NCBI RefSeq assembly: GCF_037860835.1
Contig: NZ_JBBEOG010000006.1
Location: forward strand, 124,001 to 188,000
Reading direction: 5' to 3'
Source of the DNA: Aquipuribacter nitratireducens
GTDB lineage: Bacteria; Actinomycetota; Actinomycetes; Actinomycetales; JBBAYJ01
Length of the DNA: 64,000 nt
Shown: one piece after another, positions 49,754 to 57,954 of the stretch
Layout of the letters: each line of letters opens with the position of its first letter
Numbering within the stretch: position 1 is the first letter of the stretch
Program-made: the position numbers and the translations under genes
The notes under the pieces: model-generated
Database searches by the model: none
What the model saw: the letters and a program-made list of their open reading frames with translations, nothing else
Told to the model about the DNA's origin: nothing

Positions 49754-52074
49754 GGCCGCCTCCTGCCGGGGGCGGGGGCGCGCCCCGTGCGGCGCGTGAC
49801 GAGGACGAGGCTCGCGACACCGGTCGCGGCGACCGCGAGCACCGTGGTCTCCGCGAGCGTGTCGAGGGCCCGGAACTCCGTGACGACGACGTTGACGACG
49901 TTCGTGCCGCCGGCGGCCGCCGCGCCCTCGAGGTAGCCCTCGGCGACCCGGCTGGGGGCGTGCTCGGCCGTGGTGAGGAGGACGACGGCGGTGGCGCCCG
50001 CGCCGACCACGACGGACACCGCGACCCGCGCGAGCCGGGGCAGCAGCGGCCGGTGGGGGGTGGTGGCCGACAGCCGACGGAGGACGAGCACGACGACGAC
50101 GAGCGTGAGGGTCTCGACGAGCACCTGGACGAGCGCGAGGTCGGGAGCGCCGTGGACGACGAACAGCGCGGCGACGAGGTAGCCGGCCACCGACAGCAGG
50201 AGGACGGCGACCAGCCTGCGTGACGTCACGACGGTGCCGACGACCGCCACGGCGAGGGGGACCGCGACGAGCAGCTGCGCGGGGGTGTCCCACAGCCGCA
50301 GCGGCGGTCCGGAGCCGCCGGGTCCCGCCGGGTCGAGCAGCGCGCCGAGCAGCGGGACCGCGACCACGGTGAGGAGCACGACGGCGAGGTAGCGCGGCAG
50401 GTGGCCGTCGTGGGGGCGGTCGGTGACCGCGCGGGCGAGCGCCGCGACCCCCCGTCCGAGCCGGTCCTGGGCCCCCTCGGCGAGCTCCGGTGCGCGGTCC
50501 CGACCCCCGCGCAGGGCGTGGCGTGCGCGCTCCAGCCGGCCGCGTCCCACGTGGAGGACCACGCCGAGCACGAGGGTGAGGGCCGAGAGGAGGAGCGGCG
50601 GGCCGACGCCGTGCCACAGCGCGAGCTCGTACGCCTCCCCCTCGCCCGGCAGCGCCGCCGCGGACGTCCGCACGAGCTCGTCGACCGCGCCGGGGAGCAG
50701 GCCGAGGACCACGCCGGTCGCGCCGAGCCCGACCGCGACGCCCGTCCCGAGCCGGTCGGGGGCCCTTGCGGGCGGGTCGACACCGGGTCGCTCGGCGAAG
50801 GCACCCCAGAGGAAGCGGGCCGTGTACGCCACCGTGAGGACGGACCCGACGACGAGCCCCGTGAGGACCGCGACGTCGGCCGGGGCCCTGCCGACGAACG
50901 CCTCGAACGCCGCCTCCTTGCCGAGGTAGCCGAGCGTCACGGGCAGGCCGACCATCGACGCGCACGCGAGCGCCGCCGCCACCACGAGCACGCGGTGCCG
51001 GGCGAGGCCGGACAGGCTGCGCAGGTCCCGCGTGCCGGCGGCGTGGTCGACGAGCCCCGCGACCATGAACAGGCAGCCCTTGAAGAGCGCGTGGGCGAGC
51101 AGCAGCGTGAGACCGGCGAGTGCGGCCGTGCGCGTGCCCGCGCCGACGAGCACGACGAGGAACCCCAGCTGCGCGATCGTGCCGAAGGCGAGCAGCCGCT
51201 TGAGGTCGGTCTGGGCGAGGGCGCGCCAGCCGCCCCACACCATGGTCGCGACACCGACGACGGGCACGAGCCACGCCCACGCGGTCGTCTCGGCGAAACC
51301 GGGCGCGAGCCGGGCGACGAGGTAGACGCCCGCCTTCACCATGGCGGCCGCGTGGAGGTACGCGCTCACGGGGGTGGGGGCGACCATCGCCGCCGGCAGC
51401 CACGGGTGGAACGGCACCTGCGCGGCCTTCGCGAGCGCCCCGAGCAGGACGAGCACGAGCGCCGCGGGCGCGGCGGGCCCGTCGGGCGGCTCCGTGACGA
51501 TCTCCGAGAGGCGGTAGGTGCCGGCCCGCTCGGCGAGCACGAGGAGGCCGAGGAGCATGCCGAGGCCGGGTCCCGCGGTGACGAGGAGGGCGCGGGTCGC
51601 GGCCCGGCGGTGCTCGCGGTCGGCGCCGGCGTCGCCGATGAGGAGGAACGAGCAGACCGTCGTCAGCTCCCAGCCGACGTAGAGCGCGAGGACGTGGTCG
51701 GCGAGGACGAGCAGCAGCATCCCGGCACCGAAGAGGACGAGCAGGGCCGCGATCCGGCCGAGGCCTCGCTCGCGGCCGGCGAAGTAGCCGACGGCGTACA
51801 CGAGGACGAGCGTGCCGACGCCCGTGACGACGAGGGCGAGGACGAGCGAGAGCCCGTCGAGCCGCAGGGGCAGGGCGAGGTCGAGGGTCGGCGCCCACGG
51901 CACCTCCTCCGCCGGTCCCCGGCCCGCGAGGACCGCCGGCACCTGTGTGAGGAGCCAGCCGAGAGCCGTGACGGGGGCGAGGGCCGCGACGAGCAGCACC
52001 CGCTGCCGCAGGACGGGGGCCAGGACCGCGCACACCACCGCGACGGCGACGTGCGTCGCGAGGAGCCAGGCCAC
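49750..52074 (-). CDS. mnhA: Mrp/Mnh antiporter subunit A
   Basis: 774 residues with about 20 helices. The N-terminal two thirds is NuoL-like: VLALYVGWELTTVCSFLLIG (conserved Glu), LAKAAQVPFHPWLP (conserved Lys), HAAAMVKAGVYL, HALFKGCLFMVAG. The C-terminal third (about 590-774) is the MnhA-specific NuoJ-like part. Subunits A and D are the probable ion-translocating cores. GTG start; the Asp23-like gene ends 51 bases upstream on the same strand, so the sigma factor, Asp23-like protein and Mrp operon may share a transcript. Confidence 0.95.
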   Translation of the reverse strand: MAWLLATHVAVAVVCAVLAPVLRQRVLLVAALAPVTALGWLLTQVPAVLAGRGPAEEVPWAPTLDLALPLRLDGLSLVLALVVTGVGTLVLVYAVGYFAGRERGLGRIAALLVLFGAGMLLLVLADHVLALYVGWELTTVCSFLLIGDAGADREHRRAATRALLVTAGPGLGMLLGLLVLAERAGTYRLSEIVTEPPDGPAAPAALVLVLLGALAKAAQVPFHPWLPAAMVAPTPVSAYLHAAAMVKAGVYLVARLAPGFAETTAWAWLVPVVGVATMVWGGWRALAQTDLKRLLAFGTIAQLGFLVVLVGAGTRTAALAGLTLLLAHALFKGCLFMVAGLVDHAAGTRDLRSLSGLARHRVLVVAAALACASMVGLPVTLGYLGKEAAFEAFVGRAPADVAVLTGLVVGSVLTVAYTARFLWGAFAERPGVDPPARAPDRLGTGVAVGLGATGVVLGLLPGAVDELVRTSAAALPGEGEAYELALWHGVGPPLLLSALTLVLGVVLHVGRGRLERARHALRGGRDRAPELAEGAQDRLGRGVAALARAVTDRPHDGHLPRYLAVVLLTVVAVPLLGALLDPAGPGGSGPPLRLWDTPAQLLVAVPLAVAVVGTVVTSRRLVAVLLLSVAGYLVAALFVVHGAPDLALVQVLVETLTLVVVVLVLRRLSATTPHRPLLPRLARVAVSVVVGAGATAVVLLTTAEHAPSRVAEGYLEGAAAAGGTNVVNVVVTEFRALDTLAETTVLAVAATGVASLVLVTRRTGRAPAPGRRRP

Positions 52075-52125
52075 CCGGCCACCCTGGCAGCGCCCGGCGC
52101 GGGCGACACGTCGTCGCGGACGGGC

Positions 52126-52626
52126 TCAGCCCGGCGGGGCGCCGCCCGCCGCGCGCGGCACCTCGACGTCGGCGACGTGGACGTCGACGGGCACGTCCCG
52201 ACCGAGGGCGTCGAGCACCGCCCGCCTCGTGGTGTCGCGCGCGGCGGCGGCGACCACGCGCACGTCGGCGCCGAGCCGCACCCACACCTCGACCGCCACC
52301 CCCGTCACGACCTCGCCGTCGGCCCTCACCCGCAGCCCCACGGGACGGCAGCCGGGCACCGCCGACAGGGCCCGGCGGAGGACGTCGACGACGACCCGCT
52401 CGTCGACGTGCAGCGTGCCCGCCGGCACGGTCGCGAGCAGGAGCGGTCGGCCCGGGCGGCTCACACCGCGCAGCCGGGTCGTCACGCGGTCGGCGAGGGC
52501 GGGCCAGCCCGACGGCTCGGGCTCCTGCCCCTGCCGCAGCTCGGCGGTCGCGCGGCGCAGCGCCTCACCGCCACCGCCGTCGCGCTCGCCGTCGCCCTCG
52601 TCGCCGCCGGGGGTCACGGTCGCCAT
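52126..52626 (-). CDS. Asp23/Gls24-like protein paired with ECF sigma factor
   Basis: 166 residues. After a Gly/Asp-rich N-terminus (about 1-20) and a helical linker, the C-terminal 100 residues have the Asp23 alpha/beta pattern: LHVDERVVVDVLRRALSAVPG, GVAVEVWVRLGADVRVVAAAARDTTRRAVLDAL in pieces, and VDVHVADVEV. The ATG lies 13 bases inside the sigma factor gene. Asp23 proteins sit at the inner face of the membrane and are induced by alkaline shock in staphylococci. Position after a sigma gene also allows an anti-sigma role, but no membrane segment or zinc motif supports that. Confidence 0.7.
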   Translation of the reverse strand: MATVTPGGDEGDGERDGGGGEALRRATAELRQGQEPEPSGWPALADRVTTRLRGVSRPGRPLLLATVPAGTLHVDERVVVDVLRRALSAVPGCRPVGLRVRADGEVVTGVAVEVWVRLGADVRVVAAAARDTTRRAVLDALGRDVPVDVHVADVEVPRAAGGAPPG

Positions 52627-53207
52627 CGCGCCATCCTCTCCTCCAGCGCCCGTCGTGCCCGGAACAGGTTGCCCCGCACCGCGTCCGGCGTCACGCCCAG
52701 CACCTGCGCCACCTCGGGCTGCGACAGCCCCTCGAGCTCGACGAGCACCCAGGCGGCGCGCTGCCCGTACGGCAGCCCGAGCAGCTCCCGCTGCAGCGCC
52801 GCCGCCAGCGCACCGGCGGACGCGTGCGTCGCCGGGTCGACCACCTCCTCCGCGGGCCGCTCGGCGACGGTGTCCCGGTCGACCGGCTCGGGCCGGCGCC
52901 GGCGGGCGAGGTCGACGGCCTTGTGCGACGTGAGCCCCAGCAGCCAGGTCCGCAGCGAGGACTCGCCCCGGTAGCGCTCGAGCCCTCGCCACGCGGCGAC
53001 GAGCGCCTCCTGCACCGCGTCCTCCGCGTCCACGGGGTCGCGCAGGAGCCGGCGCGCGTACCGCAGCATCGCCGGGCCGTGGTGGTGGACGACGACCTCG
53101 AACGCGTCCCGGTCGCCGAGCGCGGCGGCGCGGGCGAGCGCGAGGTCGTCCGCCGGGTCCTGACCGGCGTCCCCCGCGGGGTGCTCCCGCTGCCGCGCGC
53201 CCGCCAC
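52614..53207 (-). CDS. ECF-type RNA polymerase sigma factor
   Basis: 197 residues from GTG 53207; an upstream TTG at 53243 would add 12. Region 2 reads DAEDAVQEALVAAWRGLERYRGESSLRTWLLGLTSHKAVDLARRRR in pieces, and region 4 (about 140-190) LPYGQRAAWVLVELEGLSQPEVAQVLGVTPDAVRGNLFRARR in pieces; there is no region 3 or 1.1. No classical zinc-type anti-sigma gene follows. It is divergent to the Asp23 operon and may drive it and the Mrp operon. The intergenic region (53208-53374) shows no convincing ECF promoter. Confidence 0.92.
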   Translation of the reverse strand: MAGARQREHPAGDAGQDPADDLALARAAALGDRDAFEVVVHHHGPAMLRYARRLLRDPVDAEDAVQEALVAAWRGLERYRGESSLRTWLLGLTSHKAVDLARRRRPEPVDRDTVAERPAEEVVDPATHASAGALAAALQRELLGLPYGQRAAWVLVELEGLSQPEVAQVLGVTPDAVRGNLFRARRALEERMARWRP

Positions 53208-53374
53208 GGGCGCAAGGCGACCACCGCTCGCACCCCGCCGCAACCGCTCCGTGGGGTGTGAGCCACGTCACGTCGTCGGCGCGTGCGGATGTCGCCGCCG
53301 GGTACGACCCACCTGAGGAACGCCCACCACGGCAGCCGCAGCGCGGCCGCCGTCGACCCGAGAGGACACCCTTC

Positions 53375-53869
53375 ATGGCCCAGGCCAGGACCGACTCCCC
53401 CACGAGCACCACGAGCACGACGACCTCCGGCTCCACCGGGCTCGCCGTCAGCGGCGGCGGGTCGAGCGCGCTCGACAGCCCGCAGGGCCGCACGACGATC
53501 GCCGACACGGTCGTGTCGAAGATCGCGGGCATCGCGGCACGGGACGTCGTGGGGGTCCACGCGCTCGGCGGCAGCGGCACGCGGGCGGTCGCCGCCCTGC
53601 GGGAGCGCATCCCCGGCGGTCGCACGAACGTCAGCCAGGGCGTGGCGGTCGAGGTCGGCGAGCGGCAGGCCGCCGTCGACGTCGACATCGTCGCCGAGTA
53701 CGGCGTCGCGATCGCCGACCTCGCCGCCGGCATCCGGCAGAACGTCATCTCCGCCGTCGAGCGCATGACGGGGCTGGAGGTGACGGAGGTCAACATCGTC
53801 GTCCACGACGTGTACCTCGACACCGGCGAAGAGGACGACGCACCGGCCGAGGCCCCGCGGGTCCAGTGA
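53375..53869 (+). CDS. Asp23/Gls24 family envelope stress protein
   Basis: 164 residues. A Thr/Ser-rich N-terminal 40 residues precede a full Asp23 domain: TTIADTVVSKIAGIAARDVVGVHALGG, VAVEVGERQAAVDVDIVAEYGVAIADLAAGIRQNV and VTEVNIVVHDVYL (in pieces). ATG with AGAGGA upstream. First gene of a rightward string of stress-related genes with 4-base overlaps. In firmicutes Asp23 is anchored by AmaP, whose counterparts follow at 55108 and 55767. Confidence 0.9.
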   Translation: MAQARTDSPTSTTSTTTSGSTGLAVSGGGSSALDSPQGRTTIADTVVSKIAGIAARDVVGVHALGGSGTRAVAALRERIPGGRTNVSQGVAVEVGERQAAVDVDIVAEYGVAIADLAAGIRQNVISAVERMTGLEVTEVNIVVHDVYLDTGEEDDAPAEAPRVQ

Positions 53870-54162
53870 CCCCGGCGGTGGATCTCGCCACCGCGGCCGA
53901 GCAGGTCCGCGGGGCGGCGCTCGCCGTCCCCGGCGTCGTGGACCTCCACGGCGGCCTCTTCGGCGAGGTCGCGGTCCACCTCCCGGGCCGGCGCGTCACG
54001 GGCGTCCGGCTGCGGGACGGGCTCACCGAGGTCCACGTCGTCGTGCGGACCGGGTCGCCGCTGCGCCCGACGGCCGAGGCCGTGCAGGCCGCGGTGGCCC
54101 GCGTCCGACCCGGCGCGGTCGACGTCGTGATCGAGGACGTCACCGAGGGGGACCGGTCGTGA
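53866..54162 (+). CDS. Short Asp23-like protein
   Basis: 98 residues. It resembles the core of the Asp23 domain, VRGAALAVPGVVDLHGGLFGEVAVHLPGRRVTGVRLRDG in pieces, with VDVVIEDV at the end. It lacks the usual N-terminal extension. GTG start overlapping the previous stop; coupled to the J-like gene. Confidence 0.72.
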   Translation: MTPAVDLATAAEQVRGAALAVPGVVDLHGGLFGEVAVHLPGRRVTGVRLRDGLTEVHVVVRTGSPLRPTAEAVQAAVARVRPGAVDVVIEDVTEGDRS

Positions 54163-54524
54163 GCGCCCGCGCACGCGAGCGCGTGCTGCCCGTCGTGCGG
54201 GCGTCGCTCGCCCGTGTGCGGCGGGCGCTGCCCGGCGACGGACCGGACCCCGCGGCCGCGGCCGCGAGCTGGCGGGCGGAGCGCCGCGCCGTCGCCCGGA
54301 CCCACCACCCCGACCGGGGCGGGGACGTCGACGCCTACCTCGCGGCGCTCGCCGAGGTCGACGCCCGCCACGGGCGCCTCACCACGGCCGGCCCGCCACC
54401 CGGACGCCCGCGCGCGCGCCGGGGCACCGGGGCCCTGCGGCGCCGCGCCCGCCGCGGGGTACGCCGCGCGCGGAGCCTGCTCCCCCGCGGCGTGCCCGGC
54501 GCCCGGCGGTGGGCCAGCCTGTGA
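54159..54524 (+). CDS. Small J-domain-like protein with HPD motif
   Basis: 121 residues. Residues 36-70 read WRAERRAVARTHHPDRGGDVDAYLAALAEV in pieces: a helix, an H50-P51-D52 loop followed by RGGD, and a second helix, as in helices II and III of a J-domain. The HPD tripeptide of DnaJ proteins stimulates the ATPase of DnaK. The C-terminal 50 residues are very Arg-rich (RRRARRGVRRARS). No zinc or client-binding domain is present. GTG overlaps the short Asp23-like gene. I do not know this combination from other Asp23 operons. Confidence 0.65.
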   Translation: MSARARERVLPVVRASLARVRRALPGDGPDPAAAAASWRAERRAVARTHHPDRGGDVDAYLAALAEVDARHGRLTTAGPPPGRPRARRGTGALRRRARRGVRRARSLLPRGVPGARRWASL

Positions 54525-54582
54525 CCGCAGCCGTCCCCCGCACCCCTCCCGACAGCTCCGACGAGACGAGGACACCACCCAC

Positions 54583-54762
54583 ATGACGACCTCCGCCGCC
54601 GGCCTCCTCGCCGGCCTCCTGCTCGCGCTCGCCTGGACCACGGGGGGCTTCACCGGCCTGCTCCTCGCCATCGTCCTCGGCGGCATCGGCCTGTTCGTCG
54701 GCGCGCTCCGCGACGGGTACATCGACCCCGCCGCGCTGCGCCGGGGCCGCCCCCGTGGCTGA
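54583..54762 (+). CDS. DUF2273-like small membrane protein
   Basis: 59 residues: two hydrophobic segments (LLAGLLLALAWTTGG, LLLAIVLGGIGLFVGAL) with a GYIDP turn and basic C-terminus, the pattern of DUF2273 proteins found beside Asp23 genes. ATG 54583. The last 8 bases overlap the next GTG. Confidence 0.78.
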   Translation: MTTSAAGLLAGLLLALAWTTGGFTGLLLAIVLGGIGLFVGALRDGYIDPAALRRGRPRG

Positions 54763-55111
54763 GCGGACCCCGGCGGCCCGGCGCGGCCACCTCGAGGTCC
54801 GCCCGCGCGTCGTCGACCGCGTCGCGGCCCTCGCCGCCCGCGAGGTGGCCGGGGTCGTGCGGACGCCGGCCGGCCGGCTCGGGCGGGGCGCGCTGCCCGC
54901 CGTCCACAGCCGCGTCGACGGTGACCGCGTCCGGCTCGAGGTCGATCTCGCCGTGCGCTGGGGCCGCTCGCTCGCCGACGTCGCCGCCGGCGTCCAGGAG
55001 CGCGTCGCGGACCGGGTGGCGGCCCTCACGAGCCTGCACGTCGAGCTCGTCGACGTCACGGTCGAGGAGGTCCTCGTGCCCGCACCCGAGACGTCGAGGC
55101 GCGTGACATGA
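54755..55111 (+). CDS. Asp23/Gls24 family protein
   Basis: 118 residues covering one Asp23 domain: VVDRVAALAAREVAGVVRTP, VRLEVDLAVRWGRSLADVAAGVQERV and VELVDVTVEEV in pieces. It is the fourth Asp23-like protein in the island and is coupled on both sides by start-stop overlaps. Confidence 0.85.
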   Translation: MAERTPAARRGHLEVRPRVVDRVAALAAREVAGVVRTPAGRLGRGALPAVHSRVDGDRVRLEVDLAVRWGRSLADVAAGVQERVADRVAALTSLHVELVDVTVEEVLVPAPETSRRVT

Positions 55112-55770
55112 CGAGCGACACGACGGGCACGACGGGCACGACGGGCACGACGGGCACGCCGACCGACGCGACCCCGCCCGGGTCCGCGGCTGCGACGACC
55201 CGCGGTCACGTGCGCGACGCGCCGCCCCGCCGCGGGGTGCCCGCAGCGGTGCCGGTCGCGGTCGTGCTCGACCTCGCCCTCCTCGGCCTCGGCGTCGTGC
55301 TCCTGCGGGAGCTGCTCGTCGACCGCGAGGTAGCCGGCGACGTCCTCGTGCCGGGCGAGCCGTGGCTCGCCCCGCTGCTGGGATCGGCGACGTCCGTGCT
55401 CGCCGGCACGACGGCCGCCGTGGCGGGCGTCTCGATCGCGGTGCTCGGTGCGCTGCTCCTCCTCCTCGCCCTCGCCCGGCGCCCGCGCCGGACCGCGACC
55501 CTCGGCGGCGGGGCGACGCCCGTCCACCTGCCGTGGCGCTCCGTGGCGGCCCTCGCCGCCGACGCCGCCCTGCGCGCGGACGAGGTGGAGGCCTCGCGCG
55601 CCTCCGCCCGCGGGCGGAGCGTCGTCGTCGACGTGACCCTCGACCCTCGCGTCCCCCACGACCCGGCCGCGGTGCGGACGGACGTAACGGACCGCGTCGA
55701 TGAGGTCCTCGCCGGTCTCGAGCGCCCGGTCCGCGTCCGGGTCCGCACCCACGGGGTGGTGCCGCGATGA
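55108..55770 (+). CDS. DUF6286/AmaP-like membrane protein with Thr-Gly repeat leader
   Basis: 220 residues. The first 20 residues are four copies of a Thr-Gly-Thr unit. Two membrane helices (about 48-70 and 105-127) precede a C-terminal soluble domain (about 145-220) with VVVDVTLDPRVPHDPAAVRTDVTDRVDEVL in pieces. The layout matches actinobacterial DUF6286 proteins of alkaline-shock operons. It probably anchors Asp23 proteins at the membrane. Confidence 0.75.
   Translation: MTSDTTGTTGTTGTTGTPTDATPPGSAAATTRGHVRDAPPRRGVPAAVPVAVVLDLALLGLGVVLLRELLVDREVAGDVLVPGEPWLAPLLGSATSVLAGTTAAVAGVSIAVLGALLLLLALARRPRRTATLGGGATPVHLPWRSVAALAADAALRADEVEASRASARGRSVVVDVTLDPRVPHDPAAVRTDVTDRVDEVLAGLERPVRVRVRTHGVVPR
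55123..55158 (+). repeat. 9-base tandem repeat in the DUF6286-like gene
   Basis: Four copies of ACGGGCACG in the 5-prime coding part, encoding Thr-Gly-Thr units in frame. Confidence 0.85.
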
Positions 55771-56351
55771 GCCGCACCGTCGTCGGGGTCGACCGCGCCG
55801 TCGTCGCCGTGCTCGGGGTCCTGCTGCTGGCCGGCGGCAGCGCACTCGCGCTGTGGTCGCTCGGCCGATGGCCCGCGGCGTGGTGGCCGGGCACCGCCGA
55901 GGAGGTCGACGCATCCGGCCTCGCCGCGCTCGCGGAGCACCCGTGGTGGCCGTGGGCGCTCGGGGTCGTGGGGGTCGTGGCCGTCGCCCTCGCGCTGCGG
56001 TCCCTCGTGGCCCACGCGGTGCGCCCGCGCGTGGGCAGCCTGCGCCTGCATCCCGCACCGCTGCCCGGGCGGCTGCGCGCCGACCTGGGCGCCGTGGCCG
56101 GCGCCGCCTCCCGCGCGCTGCAGGCGCAGCCCGGCATCGACGAGTGCGGCGCGCGGCTGCGGCTGGAACGGCACCTGCCGGTCGTCGAGCTGCACGCGCG
56201 GGTCGACGCCTCGACCCCGGTGTCCGTCGTGCGGTCGGCGGTGGACCGGACGCGCGAGGAGCTGTCCGCCGTCGTGCCGGAGGGCGCGGTCGCCCTCCGC
56301 GTCACCGTCAGCGTCGACCGGGACCGGTACGAGAACCCGCGCGTCCGCTGA
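55767..56351 (+). CDS. amaP: AmaP-like membrane anchor of the Asp23 operon
   Basis: 194 residues. Two membrane helices (about 11-30 and 65-87) and a C-terminal alpha/beta domain (RLRADLGAVAGAASRALQAQPGI, LRLERHLPVVELHARVD, VALRVTVSVD in pieces), the arrangement of AmaP, which tethers Asp23 in staphylococci. ATG overlaps the previous stop. Sequence identity with firmicute AmaP is low, so the symbol rests on architecture and place. Confidence 0.65.
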   Translation: MSRTVVGVDRAVVAVLGVLLLAGGSALALWSLGRWPAAWWPGTAEEVDASGLAALAEHPWWPWALGVVGVVAVALALRSLVAHAVRPRVGSLRLHPAPLPGRLRADLGAVAGAASRALQAQPGIDECGARLRLERHLPVVELHARVDASTPVSVVRSAVDRTREELSAVVPEGAVALRVTVSVDRDRYENPRVR

Positions 56352-56434
56352 CGCGCACCACGACCCCGGTCGGCGGACCCGCCGACCGGCCCGACCGGGC
56401 CGAGCGGCCCGGCGACACGGAGGAGGGGACCCTG

Positions 56435-56608
56435 ATGGGACTCGCGGACAAGGCCCGCAACGCGGGTGAGGAGCTCGCCGGCAGGGCGAAGGAGGCCGCC
56501 GGGAAGGTGACCGGCAACGAGGAGCTGGAGGCCGAGGGCCGTGCCCAGCAGGCGAAGGCCGACCTCAAGCAGGCCGGCGAGAACGTGAAGGACGCGTTCG
56601 GGGCCTGA
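56435..56608 (+). CDS. CsbD-family stress protein
   Basis: 57 residues, all helical and Glu/Lys/Ala-rich: MGLADKARNAGEELAGRAKE, VTGNEELEAEGRAQQAKADL. CsbD proteins are sigma-B or general-stress-induced, abundant and without known activity. ATG has GGAGGAGG upstream, the strongest ribosome site in the island, 83 bases after the AmaP-like gene. Confidence 0.92.
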   Translation: MGLADKARNAGEELAGRAKEAAGKVTGNEELEAEGRAQQAKADLKQAGENVKDAFGA

Positions 56609-56638
56609 CCCGTCACCCTGGGTGCCGGCGCGCGCGGC

Positions 56639-56797
56639 TCAGCGCTTCGCGCGCCGGCCCTGCGGCCGCGTCGACGAGTCGCCGCCCTTGCCGGTCAGCG
56701 AGTGGAACAGGCCCTTGAGCCGGCGCTTGTTCTCCGGCTTGCGGGCTTCCTTGACCGCAGCCCCCGCGAGGGCCGCCTTTCCCATGCGTCCGAACAT
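56639..56797 (-). CDS. Small basic hypothetical protein
   Basis: 52 residues, ATG start, lysine/arginine-rich with a short glycine-rich opening (MFGRMGKAALAGAAVKEARKP) and a C-terminal RPQGRRAKR tail. No family is recognised. Convergent with CsbD; an upstream extension in frame is possible but reads antisense of paaE. Confidence 0.5.
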   Translation of the reverse strand: MFGRMGKAALAGAAVKEARKPENKRRLKGLFHSLTGKGGDSSTRPQGRRAKR

Positions 56798-56832
56798 GAC
56801 AGGCCCGTACCCCGCCGGGAGGGCCCCATGCC

Positions 56833-57951
56833 CTAGACGAACTCGACCCGCAGCGTCGCGGTCGTCGGGCGCGACTGGCACATGAGGCGCAGGCCGCGCT
56901 CCAGCTCGTCGGGCTCGAGGGCGTAGTTCGCGTCCATCTCGACGTCCCCCTCGACGACGCGCGCCCGGCACGTGCCGCAGACACCGCCCCGGCACGCGTA
57001 CGGCGCATCGGCGCGGACCCGGAGGACGGCGTCGAGGACGGTCTCGTCGTCACCCGCGACGCTCACGACGCTGCGCCGGCCCGCGAGCAGGACCTCGACC
57101 TCGCTGGTCCCGGGAGCGCTCGACGGCCGCTCCCGCCGGGCGACCGGCTCGGCGTGGAACAGCTCGACGTGGACGTGCGAGCGCTCGACGCCCAGCTCCC
57201 CGGTGAGGGTGTCCCGGACCGCTGTCACCATCTCCAGCGGTCCGCAGAGGAACCAGTCGTCGACGTCGTCGACGTCGAGGAGCGTCCGGGCGAGCGCGAG
57301 GAGGCGGTCGCGGTCGATGCGCCCGCTCAGCAGCGGCGACTCCTGCTCCTCCCGGCTCAGCACGTTGAGCAGCCGGAAGCGGGCGCCGTGACGATCGCGG
57401 AGGTCGTACAGCTCCTCGAGGAACATCACGTCGCGGGCGGTCCGGTTGCCGTACACGAGGGTGACGCGGCTGTCGGGCTCCGCGGCGAGGACCGCGCGGG
57501 CGATGCCGAGGACCGGCGTGATGCCGCTGCCGGCGACGACACCGGCGACGTGACGGGCGCGGGAGGGGTCGACGTCGAGGCCGAAGCTGCCGCCGGGGGC
57601 GGCGACGTCGAGCGTGTCCCCGGGGCGGAGGTCGGTCGTGGCGTAACGCGTGAAGACGCCCTCGGGGATCGCCTTGATGCCGACGGTGAGCTCGGTCGCC
57701 CCCGGCTCCCCGCACAGGGAGTAGGTGCGGCGCACCTCCTGCCCGTCGAGGACCGCCCGGACGGTGAGGTGCTGGCCGGGGCGGGCCGTGTAGGTGGCCC
57801 GCAGCTCCTCGGGCACGGCGAGGGACACTGCGACCGAGTCGTCGGTGAGCCGCTCCACGGCCGTGACCCGCAGCGGGTGGAAGGCACCACCGGGCACGTC
57901 GGCGGGGGTCGCGGGAGCCTGCCCGGTGGTCTCCGCGGTGGTCTGCGTCAC
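56833..57951 (-). CDS. paaE: 1,2-phenylacetyl-CoA epoxidase reductase subunit
   Basis: 372 residues. An N-terminal FAD-binding domain with RRTYSLCG, an NAD(P) domain with VVAGSGITPVLGIARAVL and DWFLCGPLEMV, and a C-terminal plant-type [2Fe-2S] domain with ACRGGVCGTCRARV and the last Cys in LRLMCQSRP. It passes electrons from NADPH to the PaaABC oxygenase that makes the ring epoxide. GTG 57951, 3 bases after the paaD stop. Last gene of the paaABCDE operon. Confidence 0.95.
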   Translation of the reverse strand: MTQTTAETTGQAPATPADVPGGAFHPLRVTAVERLTDDSVAVSLAVPEELRATYTARPGQHLTVRAVLDGQEVRRTYSLCGEPGATELTVGIKAIPEGVFTRYATTDLRPGDTLDVAAPGGSFGLDVDPSRARHVAGVVAGSGITPVLGIARAVLAAEPDSRVTLVYGNRTARDVMFLEELYDLRDRHGARFRLLNVLSREEQESPLLSGRIDRDRLLALARTLLDVDDVDDWFLCGPLEMVTAVRDTLTGELGVERSHVHVELFHAEPVARRERPSSAPGTSEVEVLLAGRRSVVSVAGDDETVLDAVLRVRADAPYACRGGVCGTCRARVVEGDVEMDANYALEPDELERGLRLMCQSRPTTATLRVEFV

Positions 57952-57954
57952 GGC

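Noticed and set aside
53208-53374. ECF promoter for the Asp23 operon (GGAAC at 53317)
   Set aside because: No CGTC-type -10 element at the needed 16-17 base spacing; the nearest CGTC is about 29 bases away.
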